From Dirofilaria immitis (lineage: Eukaryota; Nematoda; Chromadorea; Rhabditida; Onchocercidae), in assembly GCA_024305405.1 (NCBI GenBank), contig JAKNDB010000054.1, positions 1 through 64,000 on the forward strand: a stretch of 64,000 nucleotides of DNA. The letters run 5' to 3'. The number at the start of each line of letters is the position of its first letter. Positions within the stretch are counted from its first letter, which is position 1. The notes under the pieces were generated by a model. That model saw nothing but the letters and a program-made list of their open reading frames with translations, did no database searches and had not been told where the DNA came from. Shown piece by piece: positions 43,601-57,500 of the stretch. Both the position numbers and the translations under genes were made by a program.

Positions 43601-45755
43601 TAACTGAAACATACACTAAATCCATGCTAAATCAGTTATTTTTGTTGATAAATATGGCTATTTGAAAATTATCCGAGTAGGATAGTTCTCACCTTATCAA
43701 AAATTTTTACCGTAATGAAATGTTAATTTTTTTTTGCAGTATCTTTTTAAACGTTGTTGTTCATACCAGCTAATAAATTTGAATTTAGGATGGTACTATT
43801 GATTTTCGTTCTTATCCACCACAACAGAGATGTCGTAGATTGCAACATGAAATTGAAAACATCGAAAAAGAAATCGCAAAAAACCAGCAAAGTCGTGAAG
43901 GTGCTGCGAAAATGTTGCAAGTTTATAAGTACGTAGTAATTCGATTATCTCATTATAATTTATTTTTTTGTCCAATTTAAATTTGAAAAATTCCAATAAT
44001 TTATTAGTGCGAGTCTATGATTCGGATTTACTGATAATATTAATTAGTGAATTAAATTCCTGGTTACATTATATTTATTTAGCTCTTATAACTCTTTTGC
44101 TTGATTTCTTTCTAATTTTCAATTTGATTATATATGCGATTTTACAGGGATAATCCAAAATTAGGTAATGCTAGTGATGTAGATTCGGAGATTGTAATCT
44201 ATGCGAAGAAATATGAAGTTTTAAACCAACAACTAGCAAAATACAAGGCATGTTCTTTCCTTTTGTGATTTTTTTTTTTTTTTTGTTATTGAAACCCACT
44301 AATTCAATTTCGAAAAATTTTTTATCTGTATAACGTTCAGATTCCTTACTGAACATAATTAATTCATCTTGATGCACTAACAGACAAATGAAATTCTTGC
44401 ATAGAGTTCATCATTAATGCAAAAAATTTTTGATTCATATGCTTATTTCAGGCAATGCTATCAGAAGCGCAAGCCGAACTGAATAAACCAATATCAGTCA
44501 TAGGGTAAATTCAATCATGATATTAGGTTGTATAAGGTTATGAAAAAATCCCTCACAAGATGTTAACAGCCTCCACTAATTAATGAAGGAAGTATATAAT
44601 TTGAGGCTCGAACATTATTTGGTCTATTTTTTTTTTTGCTATATCCGGCATTAAAAAAGTTCCATGTTTGGCAGAAGCTGCGAATATATAGCTTGCAGAA
44701 GATCTGAAGCTAACTGTGTATCTATTTTAAACGACACTGGAGAACTTAGGAGCTTTGTTGTATACGTTGGTAGTCATCTTTATTATCTTTAAGTTTTATG
44801 TAAAGTTATCCACTTTTATTTGTAAAAATTTCATGTTTTCTTACATTTGCAGTTTGGAACCTCCAATGAGACCTCCTCCTCCATGTCAGTCAGGACTGAG
44901 TTCGCCTTCCCAGTCTTCTCCATGTCAAATGTCAACACCGAATACTACAATCAGCATTCATCGTTCATCGTATTCGGAAGAGTCGATCTCATCAGATGGT
45001 TCAGTTCCTATTGCGAGTCTTCAGAAGGCAACATCACCCAATCTTGCGAAAAGTTTGTTTCATTTTATTTTATTTTCTCCAAAACTAAATGGAAAAAATG
45101 CGATCAGTATTTTTTCTAATAAAGGCCTTCAGTTTGATTCAGAAAAAATTAAACAACTAATATAAAATACTTTAGTTTATAAAATATATTAAAAAATATA
45201 CTAATATAAAAAAAAATCTACTGTGAAAAAATTTGCTTTCTAATCTTCCAATTCTTCCACTTTTGTATGAGTAAGAGATAATTAGTCGGCTTCTAATGAT
45301 TCTTTTTAAGATATTATTGACAATATTTCCTTTAAAACAAGAAATTAAATTTAAACTTTCGAATTATGTCGTCCAGCGGTATTCTTCAATGCTCTGCTTT
45401 TATTATGCGCTCAAGGAATAGAATGATGATAATGAGATAAGATATCGACATAGTTTGTGATTTTGTCATTATATTGCACTTAAACTTTGCTGATTAACTG
45501 ATAATTTTAGAAGCGACAGTAGTAGAGAAATCAGAAGTATACGAAGAATGCGATATGCCAGCGTTGGGCACCTGCATTGCGTTATATGCATTCGAAGGTG
45601 GTAGTGAGGGAACAATGGCTATGGAAGAAGGTGATGAAATGATTTTGTTAGAACGAGACGAAGGAGATGGTTGGACTCGAGTTAGACATGTTTCATCTGC
45701 ACGTGAAGGTTTCGTTCCTACATCTTATTTGCAGTGTAGGTGGTATCCTGATTAG
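40679..45755 (+). CDS. toca: TOCA/CIP4-family F-BAR, HR1 and SH3 adaptor protein
   Basis: Cytoplasmic adaptor that bends membrane and links Cdc42 to WASP/WAVE-driven actin during endocytosis and morphogenesis. Exons: 40679-40717, 40892-41006, 41188-41310, 41588-41747, 42111-42327, 42629-42804, 43153-43336, 43789-43928, 44148-44247, 44452-44504, 44853-45052 and 45511-45755; corrected length 584 aa. Residues 1-280 form the F-BAR domain (GIENLEKYGMFIKERAAIED, KTFKDAEVAHLKYDKAEKN). An HR1 coiled coil follows at about 345-425 (RRLQHEIENIEKEIAKNQQS, LGNASDVDSEIVIY), then a Pro/Ser-rich linker (PPMRPPPPCQS) and a C-terminal SH3 (ALYAFEG, GDGWTRV, EGFVPTSYL). Exon 9 joins exon 10 through a GC donor (AAG before GCATGT). 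Three A-runs (40923-40926, 41197-41204, 41736-41741) are one base short. C. elegans has two paralogues; which one this matches is not resolved. Confidence 0.95.
43539..43632. repeat. 47-bp tandem duplication in TOCA intron 7
   Basis: Two adjacent 47-bp copies starting CGTCAATTTAGTTTG, differing by a single G/A. The near identity indicates a recent duplication. Confidence 0.95.
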
Positions 45756-45837
45756 TAGATCCATTAAGATGAGATCTTATTTTTTTGCTCAGTCATGAAA
45801 TTGAACGAGCTTAAACCGTGTTTATTGCTTTTAAATG

Positions 45838-45843
45838 AATAAA
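45838..45843 (+). terminator. Candidate polyadenylation signal of toca
   Basis: AATAAA 82 nt after the TAG stop of toca. Confidence 0.45.
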
Positions 45844-47013
45844 AGATTGAACTTAGATCGTTTTCATATGATATAATAAATGAAGAATTTTTATCATAAC
45901 GAAGTGTTGTCCTAGGTTAATGATTTCTTATAAGTAGTGTTAACTGGTAATCTACTTAAGCATATTTAGAAATGTACTGTATATTAGACCATGCAATAAT
46001 ATTTGACTAACCAAAGGCACAGTGTTTACTAGTAGGATTGTAAAACAAATTCCAAGTTGTGAACATTATTTATTTACTTGAATCAAATGATATTTTATGC
46101 ATCATCTGTTTTGATTTTATAAATTGAAATGCTCAACATTTGAACTTTTGGATTATATTTAATTTCTAATTAGTTGTTCTTTGAATGTGTGCATGTTATT
46201 ACTAAGCAGGAATTTTTTTTGCTTTATTTTTATTTAAAAATTTATTTGTAAAACATTGTTTTCAATTTCTGGATCGCTTTACATGTTCATCTCGAGACCA
46301 TATACTACTGTTATGTACAAGTGGAATTTCGGGTCATTCCACTTTTAATTATTGCAGAAATTAATAGAATCGTTGAAATATACTTTCTCTGTAAGCGCTT
46401 TTTATCGTTTTATTGTTGAGAATATCCGAATGTTTTCTTTTGGCTCAATCATTAATGTTAATATTTTGCTATAAACACTATTGTTGATGGTTGCTACTTC
46501 TATGCTTATTTTAAATATCGTTATCTACTTTTTGCTGCCCAGTTTACTCCAATTGACAATGATGTTTGTTGTTCATATTTGGAGATGTGCTTACTGGTAT
46601 GTGTCAACAAAAACTTTTCTCTCTCTTTCTGTAATTGCATCCGTATGATTTTTCATTGTTATAATCTGACTTAAGAAGATTCCTTTATAGACATATTTTC
46701 CCTATGATCGATGGAAAAGTTTTTTAAACGAAACCAGATGAGCAGGGAGGGGATGAAGTAGTATATGGGATCTATTCTATCTGGCTTTTGCAGTCCAATT
46801 CGATGAAACATGTTGTACAGTCATATTTAATCAAGATGAACATACTTCTGTCACAGAATAATTCGACAAATTAGAATTTAAAAAATTTAAACACCCTTAG
46901 AAAGTCTTGTTGGATTTGTCTTACCGTTCAACCACAAATCGAGCAAATCAAAATATTACGTATTCAGAATACCATATCTGACACTGGCGCAGTGTTTAGT
47001 TTGGCATATGATA

Positions 47014-47067
47014 ATTTGGAGTCCTAATGGTAGTGCACAAATTTGGATTCCTAATGGTAGTGCATAA
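47014..47067. repeat. 27-bp tandem duplication
   Basis: Two adjacent copies of a 27-bp unit containing CCTAATGGTAGTGCA, differing at two positions. Confidence 0.92.
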
Positions 47068-47583
47068 ATTCCATACCTTTATTGGAACGGGAAAGAATCC
47101 GATTTTCCTTCGTCACATTTGCATTATCTTTTATTCCAATATTAACATAAGCTCTCATTATTTGCTTTTCCCACAGCAACTTCATGCAAATGCATTCAAT
47201 TCAATTCTTTGACCCTCCTTTTACCTTAGTGCTTCTATTTATTCAAATTTTTGGTGTTTCCTATCCGTTTCTTTTAACGTCAGCTATATTTCCTCTAATA
47301 CATGAAGGGAACGAATGAAAGTATATTTATACGAATTTATGGCATCTTTTTCGTATCCTAATATTGATAAAAATAAACTTCGATCGAATTAGATTTCGAA
47401 AAACATTTTGTGCTTAGCAGATCAAATACGAGCATACCAGCAAAGTTACAACATCACTGTCAAAGTTGTTCCATAACAAGATAAAATACTCGTACTTAAA
47501 GAGGTTTATACTTGCAAATTCATAGTGCGAATAAATTATTAACAGTGATCACAGATAAAAAACGAGTGAAATAAAAAAGAATT

Positions 47584-50407
47584 TTAAGCTTCCACTTCTG
47601 ACGCAATTCGTTCAAAAGCTTTCTCACGAGCAATGTAATCGAGAGTCCATTGATGATTTGGAAAGCCTTCTTTTAACTGATTAATATATCGACTCGTTAC
47701 CTGAAATGCAACTTTCTTATATGTTCTTTTATGTTCCTACTACTATGAGTAAAAAATATTCCAACAAAACTATTTACTTCTGGCGCTTTTCCGAGATATT
47801 GACTGACAACAACCAAGTTTATAACTATTTCTGCATTATTAGCATCCCTTTGCAGTGCTTCCTGAAAATCACATGCTTGCTTTCATATATATCTCAATAT
47901 CCATTTAGCAGCAATCGCCCATTGAAAGTTTGCAAATTATCGTTATAGGTACATAAATGTTTCCGGTGTAAAAGAAGGCATCAAAATTAATATATAATTA
48001 TTTATTATTCAGTACAATAGCTTATATACGGAATATTTAAACTAACCAAGAGTAGTTTTTCCGCCTCTTGGTATTTTTGCTGTTGAATCAGGCTCGACGA
48101 CTGAGCAACTAATAAAAGCGGTGTTGCACCGTATTTATCTATCATCTCTTGGTAAGCATAAAATACATCTTTTAGTTTATCTTTTCCCTGAAAACCGTAT
48201 TTCCATAGTTTGGTTAGGAGTGAAATATAGTAACTGCCGAATACCAAATACCAATGGACTGCTGAATACCAAGTACTTATAATCATAAGTACTTTCTTAA
48301 CGAAATCTAGCGAATATCTCTATAAAGAATATATCCTATCCCACATCTGATAACGATTTCATCTATTTCTTGCACTTTTTTCTGATTTCTTTCGCAGCTG
48401 GGAACTTAATGAACCATTCGATTTTTAAAAAAAAACTATTTGATTCAGATTTCGATAATTTCCTTCATCATTGCTTTGAGATGTTGCATAAAAATTAACT
48501 TGCTTAAATAAAATCATGAAAGTCATCAGAATTTTATAATTCACAAAACTAACAACTGCGATATTAACCCAGGCAAGCGCCAGCTGAGTTATAGTAGCAT
48601 CCTCATCAATTTCTTGCATTTTTTGATTTCCTTTGCAGCTAGATCTACACGATCAATCTTCAGTAAACATTGCACAATCAACGCTTTACTTTCCAAGGAA
48701 TCACACTGATAGAGCAAACGTAATGCTTCTTCAATATTCTGAAGTTATGGAAAACTTATAATGTGTAGGGAAATGTTTGCTACTTGTTTGGTCATTTAAT
48801 AGTTATGCTTAACTTATATTAGATAAACTCTTTGTAGTAACAATTCTTCAGCTGAATATCCCACATGTGTTTAACATATATAGGAAAAAATTTTTTCAAT
48901 GCATAGCATGTATAAGCATGAAATACATTGCTTAATACCATATCAAATTTGTCATATTTTAAAGTTTGGGAATAATTCTGTTGTAGCAAAATAGCAGCAA
49001 ACAAATAGAAATATTATGACATCTCGCAAGTAAAAATAGAATAGCATAACAAAAATACATACCTGTTCATGGATGTACATGTGAGCTGCAAGTAATAAAA
49101 CAGTATCATCATGAGACATATCTTCGTTCAACTCTGTTTCAAGTTCTTTCATTATCGTTGTCCTGCAAATATAGTAATAAAAAATAAGAAATTAACAAAG
49201 AATGGATAAGGTGCGAAGTGCGTGCAGGTTTAGTATTCCCTTTTTTAAAAACTTCCGGCTTTAATAAGTCATAAAATCACTCATCGATCCTAGATGCATA
49301 ATGGTTTTAGAGACTTTCAACAAATTCAGTATAACAGATTTTTACATGGAACGAAAACTACTTCTATGCTTCCAGTACCTCAAATGCATGATTGACAAGA
49401 TTCTCAAAAATCCAAATATTCACCCTAGAAAGTGACATTTATTTACAATGAACAAAAAATGAAGACATGTCTACTATCTATGATACTAGAAATTCTGACT
49501 TATGCGTCAGATGACTTTTTTCGTCGTTAAATTATAAATTTACTTATTTTTTAAAAAAGGAAAAGTTACACCCATTATCTATTCTATTTAAATACTTTAT
49601 TTAAAAGATCTATACGACAAGTTGCTTATTCACTTAGTTACCTTTTATGTGGATTGGCCAAATAATCCGCAAAACGTCGAACTGCTCTTAGAGCAGGTAC
49701 GGGTGACGACTTCTCAATTTCACTAAGCACTAAATTAGACTTATTTTGTGCAAGATATGCTCTGTACATGTAAACATCCTTCAAAAGCTGATCACTTTCT
49801 TCCTTCACTCGTAAATTCTGTAAATATAATTAATCTTCACTATTAAGAAAAAGAAGCTGTTGATTAAGCAAACATAACTTCCAATTCTAAAAATAAATTT
49901 CCATCGGAATTTGTTCAACAATTGTGTTGCACATACAGAATACACATATACGCCAATCATATTTATACAACTCCAACAAGTAAAATACTTTCGTTTGAAA
50001 AATTTCTTCTAATATTTTAGCGCCGTAGATAGCTTATACAGTTTTGAATTTTATTTAATAGAATATCCAAAGATTTCAACATTTGATGCTAACCAAAATC
50101 TGATTACTTTAACGCAGTACTACTGATATTCCTAACTGAAAACGAAAAAAATCTTCAAGACTACTGATAATCCTAACTAGAAGTTACAAAAGCCTCGATC
50201 ATAAATAATAAAGTTTCATATTCATAAATTATTGTCATGAAACTAAATTTCATGTGTTGTTATCACAAAAATATTATTAGCAAATATATGCTATAAAAAA
50301 TATTCGCAATTATTTCAGATTACAGAAAAACTTACTTGTGCTTCATTAATACAATTCTGATATGCTCCAAGGAAGAAATTATTGCGTACTTCGAATAAAT
50401 TATCCAT
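47584..50407 (-). CDS. cope-1: Coatomer subunit epsilon (epsilon-COP)
   Basis: Component of the COPI coat that returns vesicles from Golgi to ER; an alpha-solenoid of TPR-like helices that binds alpha-COP. Exons: 50336-50407 (MDNLFEVRNNFFLGAYQNCI), 49642-49817, 49063-49162, 48557-48738, 48047-48187, 47778-47861 and 47584-47700; all phases close to 290 aa (human about 308). Diagnostic segments are VYMYRAYLAQNKSNLVLSEI, AVRRFADYLANP, LLLAAHMYIHEQNIEEALRL, the highly conserved MQEIDEDATITQLALAWVNI, FYAYQEMIDKYGATPLLL and VINLVVVSQYLGKAPE. Exon 4 needs one extra A at 48619-48624 (plus-strand T-run) to keep KEIKKMQEIDEDAT in frame. The C terminus (YIAREKAFERIASEVEA) is typical. Confidence 0.95.
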
Positions 50408-51585
50408 GTCACTTGTCTTGGCGATCCTTAAACTATTACAATTTTTGCTTGATTTTTTCCTTTCAACATCTCTGAATCAACATTACAACTATAAATTTAA
50501 AACAGATAAAAATCTAATCACGTAGTACGCCGGACAGAGTATTCAAAAACGAGCACAAATTGATAACTACGCAGCAAATGAATGAATGATATCCGTAGAA
50601 CGCGTACGCATTATGCAAATCTGAAGATCACAATTGTTTCATGTCGCATCTATTTCATCGATGATTTCGATATTAAATATTTAAAATGCAAATTTGCTAT
50701 CTTCTTTTAGATTTAGATTATTCAAATTTCGATAATATATACTTACTGTTTTGTTGAATTATTTAGTCAACTGATATATTCATATCATATAACTTTACTA
50801 TTTCAAACTTTAAAATATTATAAAAATTTTTTACACCAAAAATTTATCATTTTTTACTGTATAATTTAGCTTTTTAAGCACTGAGCGATTTCTTTGCAAT
50901 ATAATCAAAATTAAATGAAATTTTATATATTTTCATTTCAAAGTTTGCATTTGAATTATTGTATTATTGATTTTTATATATGAAATATATTTAAATTTAG
51001 TATACAATTATTAAAATATTTTATTTTATTTTTTGACTTAAATTTTGCATTAATTTTTCTTATTTTCATAATTTGCATAAAAATAAAATATTATAAATAA
51101 TTAATAGGAATATTTTAGATTTCATTTCTATTCGTTGACTTACGGTAAGATATAACTAATTTTGTCCTTTCCATTATTGCTTTAATAAATTATTCAGCAA
51201 ATTAAATTATTCGCTTATTTTTTCTAAGCATTAAATTATTGCTAATTTTGTAAAAATTACACTTCGTTTTTTTTTTTTTTTTTAATATACTATATATATT
51301 ATTTTAAAAAATTTTGAAATATTTGAAATTAAAATAAATTTTTAATTTAACGATAAGTATTAATAAAAATATTTTTTATTTTAATTAAAATGAAATATTA
51401 TCATTGTTAATTTGATGATAAAAATCATTTAAAATTTTTTTGCTTTTTTTATTTCAAAATTTTATCAATATAATATATATTAAATGTATTGCGATAATAT
51501 GCGAAATATTATATTATAGAAATTTAATAAAATAAGTTTATGAATTAAAAGTGCGACAGAGACGAAAATTTGGACGACGGAAAAA
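50408..51585. other. Divergent intergenic region (COPE / tyrosine kinase)
   Basis: About 1.2 kb of increasingly A/T-rich DNA that must contain both promoters. A T-run lies at about 51268-51284. No gene is seen. Confidence 0.45.
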
Positions 51586-54500
51586 ATGTCAAAAAAGAAG
51601 TATATTATAGAAAAACTTATTTCACAAATATATTATATAAAAGTTTAGAAATATTCGATTATTTAATTATTCGATTTAATATTATTAATTTTTTTAATTC
51701 AAAAATAAATTTTTATCTTTTCAAAGATTAAATTATATCAATTCATTGTGTTATTTTTATTTAAATTTTTTCTTTTTTATTCAATCTATCGTTTGTATTA
51801 AAATTATTACGAAATTTTACAATTATAAATAAATCATTTTTGAATTATTAATAATTATTATCATCTTTTAATTAATTATTAATTATTGTGATAATAATTA
51901 TTTTTTAATGGAAGAATTTAAAAAAATTTTATTCCAAAATAATATGAAATAAATTGTTAACTTAATTTTGGTTATAAAATGATAAAATAATTATTCGAAT
52001 ATAATATAAAATTATTATTTTATTATTTTGTATAATGAAATTATAAAATGATTATAAAATGAAATATAAAATGATTATTCGAGTACTGAAGAGTATACGT
52101 AATTTCTAATTAGTTATTTAATTAAATGAAACTTTGAAAAGAAGAAAAGAAAAATTAATTTTAAAATTGAAACAACGTTAATAATATCAATTGCAAATAA
52201 TCGAATAAAAGGACTAGAAAATAAGACTAGGCCATATTAGTACACATTTGTCTAAACATATTTTACATACATATATATCTAAAGCGAATTATTAATTATT
52301 CAAATAAAATAATTTATACTAAATTACCGAAATGATCAGTCATTGTTCGGCATTGATCTAAAACTTCAATGTTTAAAATTAATAAAATGATTTATTTAAT
52401 TCTTATTGATTAGTTCCAAACTGTTAATAATTTCATATTTTATTTTAATTTAATAAATATTATTTTTCAATAATTTTTTTAATATATTATTTCAATTTTG
52501 CAACGAACTTTCAACACATTTATTTATTATACTTATTTTTATATATCATCTGAAATTGATATAATGAAATTGAATTTCATAAGTTTTTAAATCAATAATT
52601 TAGCCTTTCTTTTTTTTATATTTAAAAAGTAAAAAAACTTATTAATTAAATTAATTAATGAAAAAGAAAAAAAATTAACAGAAAATTTAATTTCTTTGCA
52701 AGTAAAGAGTTGATATTAAATATATTTTATATATGATAAATGTCATATCATTATCATTACTTTTAGAATGCCCAAAAATTGAAAGAGTCAAAAAATGTAA
52801 AAGATAAGTTTAATTCGTCCAAAATAATTGAAGAAGATGTCACACAAATAACTGGCGCAAAACAAGTTTGTTTATTCCTTCATCTTGAATAAAATAATAT
52901 TTCATCGTCTTTAATGAAAATTTATTATACAAAAATATTATTATTCATTTAGAATTATTATACAAAAATATTATTCATTTAGAATTATTTATCAATTTAT
53001 CAATTGTTTATTCTTATCAAATCATATCATATAATTAATTGTTTGAAGTCTATTTGAAATTTAGCAATACTTACTAAAATGATATATTATTAGTTTAAAA
53101 ATTTATTTATTTTTAACTTTGATAGTATAAGTTAAAATATTTTTAGATGGAAGGAAATGAATCGAATGAAAAAATGGGCAAGAAATTGTCGGGATCATTT
53201 AAGGAAGGAATGAAATTAAATAAGATAACGAAATCGGAAATCAAATCTCAACCGGAAATGTTTAAAAGTTCTGATTTACTAGAAAAAAAAGCCACTAATA
53301 AATTTGTCAAAGCCAAAGTTACGTGAAAATTTGATAAAGGACGGATTGGAAACGGTATTATCACAAATATCAACAGCACCTCAAAAACCAAAGCAACAAA
53401 AATTGCATAGCATTATTGATACTATCAATGATAACAAACCGGCATTACCATCATCAACGTCAAGTCAAATGTTTCAATCACCATCCGTACCATCATCACC
53501 AAGTGTGACATCAGCATCATCATTGATGACGCCGGTATCAACAAAATTTGCGCCAACAATACCTAGAGCTGAAATTGTACCAAAGATCAGTATGAAGCCA
53601 TATTCAACAAATAAACTTTCTTCTGAAACTTATGTTTCTGGAGCTATCATTCCATCAATTCCATCAACACTAATGGGTGATGATGAAGATGACTATTTCC
53701 ATGGGTTCATCATTTATTTTAATTCTATAATAAAAGAGAATGCTTTCAACATATTAAATGAAAAAAAATATTAATTCTTCTATGCTGAATATTCCTTACT
53801 TAACAACATTCACGATAAATATCACGTACGCTAGCAGACGACGTTTTTTTGAAGATTTTTACCACGTGAAGATGCAAATATGCTTTGCGTACTTGATGGT
53901 GATTTTTGCTACGAACTACCGAAGTTACATCTGGTAAAGATCGTAAAGTATGTAAATTATGAAACAATCCATGATAATAGCATTAATAATAATTTTTAAT
54001 TAAATTTAAATTTTTCTTTAATTTATATTAAAATTTATTAGATGAAATTTTTCAGATATTTTATACAAATTAAATGAATTAATTTTGAATTATATTTAAA
54101 TAATTTAAACAAAATATGAATTAATAATAATAAATTAAAATGAAAAAAGAAATTCCTTAACGAAATTAAAATTAAATTAAAATATTTCAAGTAATTAAGT
54201 ATATGTTAGTAAATGATAATAAATTTTAGGATTCATTGCATCGAATATATTTTTCATTTATTTATTCTTACAAAAGTGATATGAAATTTATTTATTCTTA
54301 CAAAAATGATATGAGATCCAAAATTTGATCTTATCATTGCTTATTTAATTTAAGTTGGATCTAAAATCTGATCTTATCATGCAGTGATTTTTTTAATTTA
54401 AGTTATATTATAATTCTGATCATTTAATATATGATTCATCTAATTTTCATGAAATTCTCGTCATTCTTCGTTTAATTTTCTTCTTAATGACTATTTATTT

Positions 54501-57500
54501 ATGTATCTGTTTATTTATTTATTTATTTATTTATCAATTTATTTCTTTTTAGCTGATAATTTAAAATACAAAAAAAAGTTCTACATTGAGTTATATTATA
54601 TTATTATAGTATTTCTTAAATTGTTATAGAATATTGATCTATCGTAGAATTTATTAAATTATTACGATAACTTGATAAACTATAAAATAATAAATTAAAA
54701 AATAGTAAATAAACAGTTGTCAAGATAATGTAAATTATGTATATTTTTCTCATTTTTCTTTAGTTTAAATATTTAATGATAAGACGAGAGTTACTGAATT
54801 GTTAATTAATGTTATAATTTTTTTTAAGTTATGCTTATCAGTTGCATGGCATGGTAAGCATCATATCATTTTACACTATGATAAATTAAAAAATCAGTAT
54901 GGTATTACACCTGGTCATACGTTTCCTTCAATAACCGATTTGGTTAATTATTATGCTCAAAATAAATTTAAAGTTCAAGGTGAACGTGTATTATTAAAGA
55001 ATCCAATTGTTACACAAGTATGTATTCCACTATTCATCATTTATGATGATATTCAGATTCTTTGTGAAAAGATTTTCATAAATCATAACATGTTGAAGAA
55101 TTATCTTATCATTTTTTGCAACAATATACGATAGTATCTGTTTTTTAGAATTTAAAAGATTCTTAGTATTATATCTTTCATTTTAGAATTTTATGAAGTT
55201 TAAAAGAAATCCTTCGTAGCATAAGGAATCTAGGAATCACTTTCCACGATACATATAATGAGACAAGTATACGTAACGTGTAATTTTTCTACATATAACG
55301 TTAGCAATAATTTTTGAAAACTTTTTGTTTTTTATTCAGTCATGGGAAGTAAAACATCAACAATTGAAACTTCTTCAAAAACTTGGTGAAGGCGCATTTG
55401 GTGAAGTTTTTTCTGCTAAACTTGCGCTTACTCGTCGATTCTTTGTCAATGCTGCTGTTAAAGTTGTAAGCAACGATAAATTATTTATTTATAATAAATT
55501 CAATTTTACTTTTCCTTTGAAAAAAAAAAGACAAGCATTTATTTCAAATTGCTAAATTAATCGATATACGTTGTTATTTTATAAAATATTAAGAGAAATT
55601 TTCCTGATATTTTTCAATAATTATCTTAAGTTTATCTTCTATTATCTTAAGCTTATCTTTTATTATCTCAAGTTTATCTTAAGCTTATCTTGTATTATCT
55701 TAAGCTTATTTTTCAATAGTTATCTTAAGCTTATTTTTCAGTAATTATCTTAGGCTCATCTTCTATTATTTTAAGCTTATTTTTCAGTGATTATCTTAAG
55801 CATATCTTCTATTAAGTTTATTTTGCTTATTCAATTTAATATTCATTAATTAAATTAAAAATATCAAAAATTTTATGAATTTCAATTCGACAAGAACTTA
55901 ACATTTATCGATTTGAATAATTCTATGAAAATTAAATATTCAATTTCGATACTTTTTCAAATATTTCATTTTATTTGATTTTTTAACTTTAACAAAATGA
56001 TAATTATCAAAGAAATTAAACTAATTAATTGATAAAGTTTTTTTTTAAAAAAAGCTTAAATGTGATTCGATGACAAAAGAAAAAGTACAAGAAGCAATGT
56101 GTGAAGTTCGAATGTTACGGAATTTAAGACACGAAAATATCGTTCGATTTTATGGTGTTGCTAATAGACAAGAACCTTTAATGCTTGTTATGGAACTTGT
56201 TAAGGTTTGATTGATTATAATTGATCCGATTGATAGATCAGTTACAATTAATCAAAGATCACGATTGATTAAAAGTAACTAATTTTAATATTAAAACTTA
56301 AAATATTCTATCAGTCATAACTTTCACAAATATGAACCTTTTTTTCCAAACTCGAGATTTCGAGAAAAACATTTTAACGACTGGTTTCTGTCAAGCACCA
56401 ATATTTTAAATTAAGACAGCATGATAAACTTTTGTAAATTGTATTTGGGATAATATTTAAAAAAAAAAAATTTCAGGAAGGTGCATTGGATACATTCCTT
56501 AAAAAAATGGCAATAACATTTCGATGGAAATAAAATTATCGATGATTTCTGATGCTGCTTCTGGCCTAGCTTATTTACATAGCCAAAATATTTTGCATAG
56601 GTTTATACTTATTTTATTATTCTATAAATGTCATTATAAAGTGGCTAATTCCTTCATTTTTCAATACTTTAATTTCTCGAATAATAATATATAATATTGA
56701 AAACAATCATATTCAAAAAATCATATTTATTGAAATTCAAATATTTATTAAAATTTATTCTTTTGTTAAATTTCAAATCTTATTTTAATCCATTCTTTTT
56801 AAATTTTGATTAAAGCATGTATCATTCATTTGTCTTGATATGAGAATTTCAAGATTAAATAGAATCAAATTATGGCGAAAAAAATTCTCGAAAATATCTA
56901 ACAAGCTAAGATATTGATTATTGAAAAATTTGACAGTTCAAATCTGAAATTACAATTTAATTAGTTCAATCTGAATTTGATAAAATTTTGATATCATAAA
57001 GATTATCCTGAATAAAGAAAAAAAATTGAAAAATGATGTTACGATGATTTGTAATTGTTTTTTTTTTATTTTTAGGGATATAGCAAGTCGTAATTGCTTG
57101 TATACAGGTGATACAGTTAAATTAAGCGATTTTGGTATGTCGGTTTATGGACCTCAACATAAATTATCACCAACTGATAAAGCACCAATTCGATGGCTTG
57201 CTCCTGAAGTAATTTTTTTTGTTTTAATTTATTTTTTTAAATTTTTAAAATTTAAAAATTATTATTTTCTTAGCTAATATCTTAGGCTTTTAAATCAAAA
57301 ATTGATAGGATAATTCAAAATTGTTTACTAATTTCTTTGTTTTATTTTTTGACATTATCGAATATTAATTATAAAAGTAAGGAATAAATATGCAAATTTA
57401 TATTATATATAATAATACATTTAAGGTATTTCGTACGTTAACTTATTCATTTCATTCGGATATCTGGGCTTTTTTATTTTGGTCTGGGAAATTTTTAATA

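Larger units (their letters stand above)
45756..47583. other. Convergent intergenic region (toca / COPE)
   Basis: About 1.8 kb between two 3' ends. It is less A/T extreme than the kinase regions. Apart from the toca poly(A) signal and the 27-bp duplication at 47014-47067, no feature is recognised. Confidence 0.5.

Noticed and set aside
52767..53704. Separate gene for the Lys/Ser-rich segment upstream of the SH2 domain
   Set aside because: After removing one A at 53283-53290 the exon runs in frame directly into the first SH2 residues, so it is the head of the kinase.
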